This document shows positions 28,606 to 37,101 of a stretch of 64,000 nt of DNA, one piece after another; the stretch's first letter is position 1, and each line of letters starts with the position of its first letter. Both the position numbers and the translations under genes were made by a program. The notes beneath the pieces were generated by a model. It saw nothing but the letters and a program-made list of their open reading frames with translations, made no database searches and had not been told where the DNA came from. This DNA is from Pedobacter sp. WC2423 (GTDB lineage Bacteria > Bacteroidota > Bacteroidia > Sphingobacteriales > Sphingobacteriaceae), in NCBI RefSeq assembly GCF_040822065.1, contig NZ_CP162005.1:248001-312000 (forward strand), written 5' to 3'.

Positions 28606-30532
28606 ATTTTATCCCCAGTTTTTTTATTTTGGAATTTAATGTAGTGGAAGGGATGTTTAATACTTCTGCCGCGCCACCTGGCCCGAATACCTTTCCATTG
28701 CACATTTCCAGGATACTCAGAATGTGATCTCTTTCCATCTCATGCATAGTCTTTATGCTGAAAATGTCATCTGACTGAACAGTGGCCTGCTTCTGATTTG
28801 CCGGCAGATCTATTTCAGTAATTTCTGTCCCTTTGGAAAGTAGCATGCTTCTCTCTACCAGATGTTCAAGTTCCCTGATATTTCCAGGCCAGTCATATTG
28901 CTGCAAAGTGTACAGCGCTTTACTGGAAATTCCTTTAATAGATCTTGAAGTTCCTTTGTTATATTTATTCAGAAAATGATGGACAAGGGCAGGGATGTCT
29001 TCTTTTCTTTTGCGTAATGGAGGTAATTCGATTGGAAATACGTTAAGCCTGTAATAGAGGTCTAATCTGAAACGACCTTCTGCCACTTCTTTTTCCAGGT
29101 TTTTATTGGTAGCCGTGATCACCCTGACATTTATTTTCCTGGTATGAACACCACCCAGTCTTTCAATCTCTCTTTCCTGTAAAACCCTTAATAACTTAAC
29201 TTGTGCCTCCAGCGGTAGTTCGCCAATTTCATCCAGAAAAATAGAACCTCCATCGGCCTGTTCGAATTTGCCGATTCTTTTGTCATAAGCACCAGTAAAA
29301 GCACCTTTCTCATGGCCAAAAAGTTCTGATTCGATCAAGGTTAATGGAAGAGCTGCGCAGTTTACAGTAATCATTGGTTTGGCTTTTCTTGAAGAAAGCT
29401 TATGCAGCGTCTGAGCAATCTTTTCCTTTCCTGTGCCACTTTCTCCAAGAATCAGAACTGAAGTATCATCTGGCGCAACCATTTCTATTTTCTCAAAAAC
29501 GGAACGCAGCAAAGGGCTGTTTCCAATAATGCCGTTGAAATGGGGTAAGAAAGATTCTTCAGTTGAAGGTATATGCTTAGGTTTTTGTATTAAGGGTGTA
29601 AGAACAACCGGATTTTTCCCATATATAATATCTTCAATAATCAGAACCAGGCTTTCATGAAATTGGTTCAGGAGTATAGTGTCTTTCTCTCTATATTTTT
29701 TTGCAGCAGTACTAAAGAAAACAAACTGGAAACGCTCTTCTCCATATGGGATTTCCATTAAAAGCGCAGATTCTAATTTAAAATGGTCTGAAAGAGTTCT
29801 GATCCAGTTATTTTCCATTTTTAATTTTCTAAACTCATAGTCATTCCAGACAGAATTTTTACAGGAAACCATATGAATGGTACCCCACGATTTAAACGTC
29901 CGCTGTGAAACCGACATTTCAGCTAATAACTCTTCCTGGCAAAAGGTTCGGAAAATGTGTGTACTTTCCTGTTGTAAATTCAAATCCCTCACACTTGTTC
30001 CAGGTTGAATCCTTGCAATCCACAAAAAATTAAAAGGAACAATGGAATTAAGTGGCTTTCCCAATTGTTTCAGTCTTTCAGACAGCGATTCTTGTTTATT
30101 GATTATATTTTTAATTTGCTCCTGAATAGTCTGCTCTTCGTTTTTACTATATTTTAAGTTGTTTGTATGCCTGTACTGTGCAATGTCAAGCATCACCATC
30201 AGATCCTTTTCTCTGAATGGTTTGACTAAAAACCCATAAGGTAAAGTTGCTTTTGCGGCTTCCAGTATGTCCTGACTCGTATTTGCCGAAATATATATAA
30301 AAGGGATTCCAATTATTGTCAATTGTTCAGCCAGATCAATCCCTGACAGGTTACCTTTGAGTTGAATATCCAGTAATACCCAATCTGGTTGTTTTAACGT
30401 TATTAATTCCAGAGCCCTGGCTACTGAAGGAGCAATTCCACACACTCTATAACCAGCTCTTTCCAACATCATCTGCAGGTCATTAGCTACAATAAATTCA
30501 TCCTCAACAATTAAAATCTTTTCTTTGCTCAT
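28589..30532 (-). CDS. Sigma54-dependent response regulator (REC-AAA+-Fis)
   Basis: 647 residues. Receiver domain 1-120 with ILIVEDEF and phospho-acceptor Asp55 (VLLDIQLKG). A linker domain of about 200 residues that I cannot name follows. The AAA+ domain has Walker A GESGTGKE (about 360), an intact GAFTGA sigma54-contact loop (about 410) and Walker [27 protein letters not shown] marks its C-terminal lid. A Fis-type helix-turn-helix ends the protein ([22 protein letters not shown]). It is the intact sister of the broken gene upstream and the likely phosphorylation target of the two downstream kinases. Probable activator of the -24/-12 promoters at 25064 and 34225. Confidence 0.94.
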   Translation of the reverse strand: MSKEKILIVEDEFIVANDLQMMLERAGYRVCGIAPSVARALELITLKQPDWVLLDIQLKGNLSGIDLAEQLTIIGIPFIYISANTSQDILEAAKATLPYGFLVKPFREKDLMVMLDIAQYRHTNNLKYSKNEEQTIQEQIKNIINKQESLSERLKQLGKPLNSIVPFNFLWIARIQPGTSVRDLNLQQESTHIFRTFCQEELLAEMSVSQRTFKSWGTIHMVSCKNSVWNDYEFRKLKMENNWIRTLSDHFKLESALLMEIPYGEERFQFVFFSTAAKKYREKDTILLNQFHESLVLIIEDIIYGKNPVVLTPLIQKPKHIPSTEESFLPHFNGIIGNSPLLRSVFEKIEMVAPDDTSVLILGESGTGKEKIAQTLHKLSSRKAKPMITVNCAALPLTLIESELFGHEKGAFTGAYDKRIGKFEQADGGSIFLDEIGELPLEAQVKLLRVLQEREIERLGGVHTRKINVRVITATNKNLEKEVAEGRFRLDLYYRLNVFPIELPPLRKRKEDIPALVHHFLNKYNKGTSRSIKGISSKALYTLQQYDWPGNIRELEHLVERSMLLSKGTEITEIDLPANQKQATVQSDDIFSIKTMHEMERDHILSILEMCNGKVFGPGGAAEVLNIPSTTLNSKIKKLGIKYEFFK

Positions 30533-30551
30533 CTTATTTTCAATATCTTAC

Positions 30552-32345
30552 TTAGACTTCTCTGTTTATACCTAATTTTTTTATTTTCGAATTAAGGGTG
30601 GTCGCTGGTATTCCCAGCAGATCCGCTGCCCCACCGGTGCCTGATATTTTTCCTTTGCACATATCCAGGACGTCAATAATATGATCCCGTTCATTCTCCG
30701 AAATTGTTTTTATACCCGTTTGATCAGGTATTTCTTCGTTTTTTATTTCCAATTCCAGGAGGTCTTCCTGAAGAACACCATTTTTTGATAAAAGAATAGC
30801 TCTTAAAACAACATGTTCTAGTTCTCTGATGTTGCCAGGCCAGTTATAATGGATCATTTACTCCATGAACCTGCTTGAAATTCCGGATATTTCCCTGTCG
30901 AGCAATTTTGCATGTTTTTCAATGAAATAGGCTACGAGGATTGGAATATCCTCTTTTCTGGCGCGCAGGGATGGAACGTGAAGAGGAAAAACATTGAGTC
31001 TGAAAAATAAATCTAATCTGAATTTCCCCTTTGATATCTCTTTCTCCAGCTGAAGATTGGTTGCTGCAATTATCCTCAGGTCAACTGGAACAGGATTTTT
31101 GCCGCCTACACGTTCAATCTCTTTCTGCTGAAGCACCCTTAATAATTTAGCCTGGAGATCAAATGGCATTTCCCCGATCTCATCAAGGAAAATTGTTCCG
31201 CCACTGGCTTCTTCGAATTTTCCCATGCTCTGGCTGGTTGCTCCTGCAAAGGCATCTTTTTCATGCCCGAAAAGTATAGACTCCATAAGATCGTTAGGTA
31301 AGGCAGCACAATTTACTGCAACAAGTGGTTTGTTTTTTCGCGTAGACAGCCTGTGCAGGTTTTGTACGATCAGTTCTTTCCCGGTGCCACTTTCTCCTGT
31401 AATTAATACGGAAGTATCAGTAGGAGCAACAATCATCAGTTGGTCCAGCAGGTTGAGCAGGGCAGGGCTCTGGCCAATAATATCCTTGAATTTATCTTCC
31501 TCAACAGGAAATGGTATTTTGTTTTTCTCTGGTACATTGGTATTCTTTTTGAATGGACTGACCTTCTCAAATTCAATGATATGCAGGAGGTTTTTGGCCA
31601 GTGTGCTTTCCAGAAGATTCAGTAGCTCTGAATGTTCACGTTTGAAAATATTGTCAAGCTTGCTGTAAAAAGAAAGCGTAATACAATCTCCATTACTGAG
31701 GATAATAGATTTAACCAGGTTGGATTTTAGGTTACCGGCAAGCTCATCTGCTGATACCATATCATATTCATTAAACTGTTTACGCGCTATTCCGATTTTG
31801 GAAAGCATGGTGCTGTCATTCGTTGTTGCTGTAAGCGTCAGAAAATCAAAAGGCAGATAGGCTTGAAATGCGCCAGTAATCAATAAAAGTTTTTTCTTCC
31901 AGTTTAACGGCTTCATGGAAACATCGGCAATGAAATCTTCCATAAACAATTTGCTGCTGATTTTAAGATTTTGAACATGCTCCATGCGGTAACGTGCAAT
32001 GTCAATACTGAGTAATACATCTTTATCCCGATAAGGTTTAACTATAAATCCATAGGGCATTGTAGATTTGGCGGCCTCCATTACTTTTTCATTGGAATTG
32101 GCAGAAATATAGATAAATGCAATCTGTTTATCCATCAGGATATTTGCCAGGTCAATTCCTGTCTGCTTTCCTTTCAGAAATATATCAAGCAGAACCAGAC
32201 CGACTTCCTGTTGCCCTAATATAATCAGCGCAGTTTTCACCGAATCTGCAATTCCTGCGATCTCGTATCCTGCACGGGTAAGAATCATTTTCAGATCATG
32301 GGCAACAATAAATTCGTCTTCGACAATTAGAATTCGGTCTGTCAT
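30552..32345 (-). pseudogene. REC-AAA+-Fis activator interrupted by in-frame TAA, GAFTGA loop altered
   Basis: Two adjacent open stretches (32345-30858, 495 codons; 30857-30552, 101 codons) lie in the same frame, separated by one TAA at 30858-30860. Joined, they give a 597-residue protein collinear with the neighbouring activator: GISSRFME-stop-MIHYNW aligns position for position with GISSKALYTLQQYDW. Receiver (Asp54), Walker A (GESGTGKE) and Walker B (TIFLDEIGEMP) are kept. The sigma54-contact motif is DAFAGA instead of GAFTGA (31239-31256), losing the key Thr. The TAA severs the end of the AAA+ lid and the Fis DNA-binding domain. Either a pseudogene or a truncated, non-activating receiver/ATPase. 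Confidence 0.88.
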
Positions 32346-32379
32346 ATTTAGATTGTATTCAGCAGATTTTAAATATTAC

Positions 32380-34026
32380 TTAGCTAATAGTATGCTTTCT
32401 TTTGATTTTAAACTTCTTTATTTTGGAATTCAGTGTGGTTGCAGGAACACCTAATAATTCTGCTGCACCTCCTTTCCCTGATATTTTTCCTTTACATAAC
32501 TGGAGTATATGAAAAATATGATCCCGTTCATTATCAAAAATAGTCTTGATGGTTGTTCCGGGCTTGGCGTTTTCAATTGATAGATTCTCTATTTTAGGGA
32601 GATGTATTTCTTTAATCATATTGCCTTTAGACAATAACACACTGCGTTCCATTAAATGTTCCAGTTCGCGTACATTACCAGGCCAGGGGTAGGTTATCAG
32701 GGAATTGAAAACACTTCTGGATAGTGTTTTTATTTCTTTACCCGTTTTCTTAGCGAATTTGTTCATAAAATATATGGACATTTCAACTATATCTTCTTTT
32801 CGTTCTCTCAAAGGAGGAATAGTGATTGGGAATACATTCAAACGGTAAAAAAGATCACTCCGGAATTTACCATTTTCTACTTCTTTTGCAAGGTTTCTAT
32901 TGGTTGCAGCTATGATTCTTACATTTGTTTTGATGACACTCTTACCGCCAACACGCTCAATTTCTTTTTCCTGAATTGCGCGGAGTAGCTTTACCTGAAT
33001 ATCCAGCGGAAGTTCTCCAATTTCATCCAGGAAAAGCGTGCTGTTATGAGCGAGTTCAAATTTTCCAGCCCTTCGGTCTGTCGCCCCGGTAAAACTGCCT
33101 TTTTCGTGTCCGAATAGTTCACTTTCTACCAGGTTTGCTGGCAAGGCAGCACAGTTTACCTTAATCATTAATTTATCTTTTCTTGGAGAGTTTACATGTA
33201 TAGCTCTGGCGATCAGTTCTTTGCCTGTTCCAGTTTCCCCCTGAAGAAGAACAGTACTATCTGAGTCAGCAACCTGTTCAATTAAATGAAATACATTTTT
33301 AATTCCAGGCCCCTGTCCAATAATTTCAGTATGGCTGTAGTTCTTTTCTACCTCTTCCTGCAGGTATGATTTTTCTTCTTCCAGCAGTTGTTTATAATGT
33401 TTTATTTCCTGAAGTTGCGCTTCGATTTTTTCATTCGCTTTAATATTTGAAACCGCAACAGAAATCTGGAGTGAAATGCTATGCAGCAGATTATAGTACG
33501 CATTGGAAACGGCATTGATCTCCTTAGTATACAGATAGAAAAAACCAACACATTCAGCTCTGTCCCAAATAGGCAGACCAATCATTTCCCTGATTCCAAG
33601 ATGAAACCAAAACTCGAGCCATATCGGGGGAGAAGGCCATTTTAATACCTCTTCAACATTAAATACAACCGGTATATCGGTTGACATCATGATATGACAT
33701 AAACCATCATCAAGCCCATATTTTTTTGTGGAGGCAGGTGCAATGCCCCGGTTTTTGATAAAACTCTCTGTCTGGTTATACAAAAACGGACTATGTGTTT
33801 TTTTATCCTCATTAATCAGGCAAATCACAAAATGCTCGAAACAGAAGAGTTTTTTTAATTTTTCTTCAATTACATGAAACAGATCGGTTTTATTCCTGAT
33901 GGTAGCTATGGCATTACTTAAAGAAAGAAGTACCGCAATCTCTTGAAGGGAAAAAATACTTTCTGATTCATTCTTCAGCCGGTTTGATTGCGTATGCGGT
34001 TTTTCTAAATTCTGCACATTTTCCAT
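32380..34026 (-). CDS. GAF-domain sigma54-dependent transcriptional activator (FhlA type)
   Basis: 548 residues. The N-terminal part (about 30-190) looks like a GAF ligand-sensing domain; a coiled coil (about 195-230) leads to an AAA+ domain with [14 protein letters not shown] (the Ser variant keeps the essential Thr) and [26 protein letters not shown] follows, then a Fis-type helix-turn-helix ([20 protein letters not shown]). It has no receiver domain, so it should respond to a small molecule rather than phosphorylation. First gene of the five-gene minus-strand operon, divergent from the detoxification operon at 34265. I infer it senses a substrate or product of those enzymes. Confidence 0.93.
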   Translation of the reverse strand: MENVQNLEKPHTQSNRLKNESESIFSLQEIAVLLSLSNAIATIRNKTDLFHVIEEKLKKLFCFEHFVICLINEDKKTHSPFLYNQTESFIKNRGIAPASTKKYGLDDGLCHIMMSTDIPVVFNVEEVLKWPSPPIWLEFWFHLGIREMIGLPIWDRAECVGFFYLYTKEINAVSNAYYNLLHSISLQISVAVSNIKANEKIEAQLQEIKHYKQLLEEEKSYLQEEVEKNYSHTEIIGQGPGIKNVFHLIEQVADSDSTVLLQGETGTGKELIARAIHVNSPRKDKLMIKVNCAALPANLVESELFGHEKGSFTGATDRRAGKFELAHNSTLFLDEIGELPLDIQVKLLRAIQEKEIERVGGKSVIKTNVRIIAATNRNLAKEVENGKFRSDLFYRLNVFPITIPPLRERKEDIVEMSIYFMNKFAKKTGKEIKTLSRSVFNSLITYPWPGNVRELEHLMERSVLLSKGNMIKEIHLPKIENLSIENAKPGTTIKTIFDNERDHIFHILQLCKGKISGKGGAAELLGVPATTLNSKIKKFKIKRKHTIS

Positions 34027-34079
34027 AGCATTAAATGTAAGGCTATTATTATAAACCTGACGAAATTAAAAAATGTGAA

Positions 34080-34098
34080 TTGACGATATTTCGTGAAT
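34080..34098. promoter_or_regulatory. Secondary, partial copy of the activator site
   Basis: The + strand reads AATTGACGATATTTCGTGAAT around 34078-34098; twelve bases (AATTGACGATAT) match the core of the two main sites, and ACGA-N4-TCGT forms an inverted repeat. It sits about 55 bp from the start of the GAF activator gene and could serve autoregulation or cooperative binding with the 34148 site. Confidence 0.45.
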
Positions 34099-34135
34099 GT
34101 GCGTTTTTAAGGTTTGTTTTTCAGTTGTCAGGTAC

Positions 34136-34155
34136 TCGTAAATCATTCGTAAATC
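34136..34155 (+). repeat. Tandem TCGTAAATC direct repeat
   Basis: TCGTAAATC occurs at 34136-34144 and again at 34147-34155, 11 bp apart, about one helical turn. The second copy runs into the 34148 activator site. It probably lets a second activator dimer bind on the same DNA face. Confidence 0.5.
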
Positions 34156-34168
34156 GACGATATATAGA
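34148..34168 (+). promoter_or_regulatory. Upstream activator site, copy B
   Basis: The core reads AAATCGACGATATATAGA, preceded by CGT. It differs at one position from the 25138-25158 copy, points towards its gene in the same way, and ends 58 nt before the first G of the -24 element. See copy A. Confidence 0.75.
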
Positions 34169-34224
34169 GAGCTTAAAAAAGAGTTTTTTAATATAAATCG
34201 CTGTTTTTCAGTATTTTATTTGCT

Positions 34225-34240
34225 TGGTATGCTTCTTGGT
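34225..34240 (+). promoter_or_regulatory. Sigma54-like promoter of the detoxification operon
   Basis: TGGTATGCTTCTTGGT: GG at 34226-34227, 10 nt, then GG at 34238-34239 where GC is usual. TGG, TTG and the spacing fit RpoN; the -12 C is replaced by G, which would weaken it. The predicted transcript start is near 34251, 14 nt before the ATG at 34265. The matching position of the upstream site supports the call. Confidence 0.6.
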
Positions 34241-34264
34241 TAGATGAATAGAAATTATAATGAT

Positions 34265-34897
34265 ATGAAACCATCACCAAATCTTCTTTCTCCGGAAAAC
34301 CACGCTTTAGTACTGATCGATTTTGAAGGTCAAATGGCTTTTGCCACCAAAAGTATTGCCATTACGGAACTCCGCACCAATGTTGCAATCATTGCCGGAG
34401 CTTCAAAAATATTTAAAATTCCAACCATTGTAACTACGGTGGCTGAAGATTCTTTTTCTGGCCCTGTATTTCCTGAAATTGAAGAGTTTTATCCTCAGGC
34501 TACCTCAGGTTATATAGATAGAACATCGATGAATACTTGGGAAGATGAGCCCGCTTACAAAGCGATCACAGGTACAGCAAAAAAGAAATTAGTACTTGCA
34601 GGCTTATGGACAGGTGTTTGTATTGTTGGCCCGGCATTGTCTGCTCTTGCTGAAGGATATGAGGTTTTTGTAATTACTGATGCTTGCGGTGATGTCAGTT
34701 CCGAAGCTCATGAACGCGCAATTCAAAGAATGGTACATGCGGGTGTTAAACCAGTTACTGCTGTTCAATATTTACTGGAACTTCAAAGAGACTGGGCAAG
34801 AACTGAAACCTATGTGGCTGTAACCGATCTGATGAAGAAATATGGTGCAGGCTATGGTCTTGGCATTCACTACGCACATCATATGCTTAAGCACTAA
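34265..34897 (+). CDS. Isochorismatase-like cysteine hydrolase, YcaC type
   Basis: 210 residues from Met at 34265; the ATG at 34244 would lie upstream of the predicted transcript start, and the family begins close to LLSPENHALVLIDFEGQ. Catalytic Asp19 and Cys119 (GLWTGVCIVGPALSAL) are visible. The DRTSMNTWEDE segment corresponds to the RPGxxNAWDxE segment of YcaC. Members hydrolyse amides and related small molecules; the substrate cannot be read from sequence. First gene of a ten-gene operon and directly downstream of the sigma54-like promoter, 6 bp before the barrel gene. Cytoplasmic. Confidence 0.9.
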   Translation: MKPSPNLLSPENHALVLIDFEGQMAFATKSIAITELRTNVAIIAGASKIFKIPTIVTTVAEDSFSGPVFPEIEEFYPQATSGYIDRTSMNTWEDEPAYKAITGTAKKKLVLAGLWTGVCIVGPALSALAEGYEVFVITDACGDVSSEAHERAIQRMVHAGVKPVTAVQYLLELQRDWARTETYVAVTDLMKKYGAGYGLGIHYAHHMLKH

Positions 34898-34903
34898 ATA
34901 ATA

Positions 34904-36316
34904 GTGACAATCAAAAAAATAATAATAAACCTGATGTTTAGTTCCGCCAGGATATTTGTGCTGATGTTAACCGCTATCTTAACATTCGGAGCAGTCAAAA
35001 GTCAGGCACAGAGTTTCAAACTGATGCGTTTTGATGAAGATTATTCCACATGGAGTGACTCTGCGAAAACTTTGTACAACAACATAAAATTCCTGCCCTT
35101 TTCACCAGATAAAAAGATGTATTTTTCTTTTGGTGGAGAGGCCAGGCTGGAATATGTGGCTTTTAATAATGAAGACTGGGGGAGATTAGGGGTCGGTCAT
35201 AACAATTTTCTGCTGCAACGCTATGACCTGCATACTGATATACATTTTAGTGATAAAATACGCGTTTTTGTTCAGCTTAGAAGTGCATTGCAGGGAGGAA
35301 GGAAAAATGGTTCCAGACCCGTTGATCAGGATGAGTTGAATATTCAGAACCTGTTTGTTGATCTCAAAGCATGGAAAAAAGCAGATAAGAGCTTAAATCT
35401 GCGTATAGGTAAACAGGAAATGGATTATGGCTCCGGAAGATTAATATCTGTCAGAGAAGGGCCAAATGTACGGTTGTATTTTACGGGTGCAAAGCTGATG
35501 TATACGTCAAAAAATCTATCTCTGGATGGATTCGCCATGTTTGCAGATACAATCAACCCGGGAAAGTTTGATAATAAAAGATCAAAAAATATAAATCTAT
35601 GGGGTGCTTATGCTAAAATTATATTCCCAAAATCCGGAAATCTGGATGCTTATTATATCGGCATCACAAGAGATGAATCCCAATTTGAACAAGGGATAAA
35701 TAAAGAGGTCCGGCATACCGTGGGAAGCAGGTTCTGGAAAAACGGTGGTGGGCTGATTTATAATCTGGAGGCAGCTTATCAGTTCGGGAAATTCGGTAGC
35801 AAAGGTATTTCAGCCTGGACAGCCTCAGCAGAATTAGGTTATTCCTTTGAGCAAACGAAATTCAAGCCCACAATCAGCCTCAGAAATGATTATATATCAG
35901 GAAATAATAACACAAACGGCACTCATTTAAATACTTTCAATCCTATTTATCCAAAGGGTGGGTATTTTGGATTTAGTCCGCAGATCGGGCCGGTCAACCT
36001 GATCGATATCCATCCTTATGGCAGCTTGTCTCTAACTAATAAACTGATAGTTCAGGCTGATGTAGTATTTAACTGGAGGTATGCTTTACAAGACGGTGTT
36101 TACAGGCCCAGCGGTACTTTCAATCTGGGTGGGGCCGCTTCGAACAAGAGATACATTGGTACGGCCTATCTTTTAAGTGCAGTATATGGCATCAATAACT
36201 TTATTAACCTGAATACAGGGATACAATACTTTAAAACAGGAAATTTCATTGATGATATCATTCCAGGTTCAAGAAACGGTCTGTTTATGAATACTCGTCT
36301 CGTCTTTAAATTTTAA
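34904..36316 (+). CDS. Outer-membrane beta-barrel, alginate-export/porin-like
   Basis: 470 residues from a GTG at 34904, or 460 from the ATG at 34934; both keep the signal peptide (RIFVLMLTAILTFGAVKSQAQ). Alternating amphipathic strands, the FGGEARLEYVAFNNEDWG segment, RIGKQEMDYGSGRLISVREGPNVR and a C-terminal Phe (RLVFKF) fit the alginate_exp barrel family, here probably a general solute channel rather than an alginate exporter. The RIGKQEM and GxGRL elements are characteristic of that family from memory. It likely moves the operon's substrate across the outer membrane. Confidence 0.8.
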   Translation: MTIKKIIINLMFSSARIFVLMLTAILTFGAVKSQAQSFKLMRFDEDYSTWSDSAKTLYNNIKFLPFSPDKKMYFSFGGEARLEYVAFNNEDWGRLGVGHNNFLLQRYDLHTDIHFSDKIRVFVQLRSALQGGRKNGSRPVDQDELNIQNLFVDLKAWKKADKSLNLRIGKQEMDYGSGRLISVREGPNVRLYFTGAKLMYTSKNLSLDGFAMFADTINPGKFDNKRSKNINLWGAYAKIIFPKSGNLDAYYIGITRDESQFEQGINKEVRHTVGSRFWKNGGGLIYNLEAAYQFGKFGSKGISAWTASAELGYSFEQTKFKPTISLRNDYISGNNNTNGTHLNTFNPIYPKGGYFGFSPQIGPVNLIDIHPYGSLSLTNKLIVQADVVFNWRYALQDGVYRPSGTFNLGGAASNKRYIGTAYLLSAVYGINNFINLNTGIQYFKTGNFIDDIIPGSRNGLFMNTRLVFKF

Positions 36317-36332
36317 CTCTAAAATTAACAAC

Positions 36333-37070
36333 ATGAAAAATAACTATTTGAATCAGCAACAGATTCGTAAAGGGATAACCACAGCTTTGCTGGTTTTCGG
36401 TTCAATTTTAAATATAACAGCATTGCATGCACAGCAGACCACTGCTGTGGGAACAACCAAAGTATGGGGCAGCGTTAATGGTGTGGCTATCGAAGGCATT
36501 GTACAAGGGCCATCCGCTCAGGTTAGTCAACTTCAGATCGTTTGTGTATTTGAATATACAGAAGGAGACATATTCAATTCCCCGCCTGCATTACCTGCCG
36601 CGGTAAATGGCCTGGTACACCTTGATCATGACCTGAAAGGAATGCTGACCACTTTGCGTAAAGAGGGCAAATTTAAGGGGCATGCACTGGAAACGATCCT
36701 GTTAAGTCCGCCAAAAGGATTTATAGGTGCAAAAAAACTTTTATTGATTGGGCTGGGGGACAGAAATAAGTTCAACGCTGATATGATGACTGCTGTTGGC
36801 AGTGTAGCCATGAATGAAGCACTCAGGATACAAGTGAAAAATTTCTCTTTTGCAAGCGATCTTAAGGATGCAGGAATTGATTCTCCAACTGCGCTGGTAG
36901 CAGGCAATGTCGTTAAAGGCATTTTTCAAGCTTACCAGACACAAATCTGGCTTAGAGATAAAAAAATGGCCAGTTTTAAACCAATTTCTAAAGTTATACT
37001 GCTTGCTGGCCCCTCATTTTTTACAGTTGCCGGTGAGGGAATAAAAGAAGCAATAGCTTCTATTAATTAA
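36333..37070 (+). CDS. Exported protein resembling the N-terminal domain of M17 leucyl aminopeptidase
   Basis: 245 residues. Signal peptide to about residue 33 (ITALHAQ). The mature part has the pattern of the M17 peptidase N-terminal domain: a GLVHLDHDLKG segment, GAKKLLLIGLGDRNKFNADMM, and a stretch ending AVGSVAMNEALR. The zinc-binding catalytic domain is absent, and no continuation follows before the next gene, so it cannot be a peptidase by itself. Role unknown; possibly a binding or scaffold protein in the periplasm. Lies 16 bp after the barrel gene. Confidence 0.72.
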   Translation: MKNNYLNQQQIRKGITTALLVFGSILNITALHAQQTTAVGTTKVWGSVNGVAIEGIVQGPSAQVSQLQIVCVFEYTEGDIFNSPPALPAAVNGLVHLDHDLKGMLTTLRKEGKFKGHALETILLSPPKGFIGAKKLLLIGLGDRNKFNADMMTAVGSVAMNEALRIQVKNFSFASDLKDAGIDSPTALVAGNVVKGIFQAYQTQIWLRDKKMASFKPISKVILLAGPSFFTVAGEGIKEAIASIN

Positions 37071-37101
37071 TCAATCACTAATTCTTTATTCAAAAGATAC
37101 G

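Noticed and set aside
34027..34079. A second sigma54 promoter for the GAF activator gene
   Set aside because: The GG and GC on that strand are 12 nt apart rather than 10, so it fails the spacing rule.
34244..34264. Upstream ATG for the isochorismatase-like gene
   Set aside because: It would sit before the predicted sigma54 transcript start, and the family begins near the later Met.
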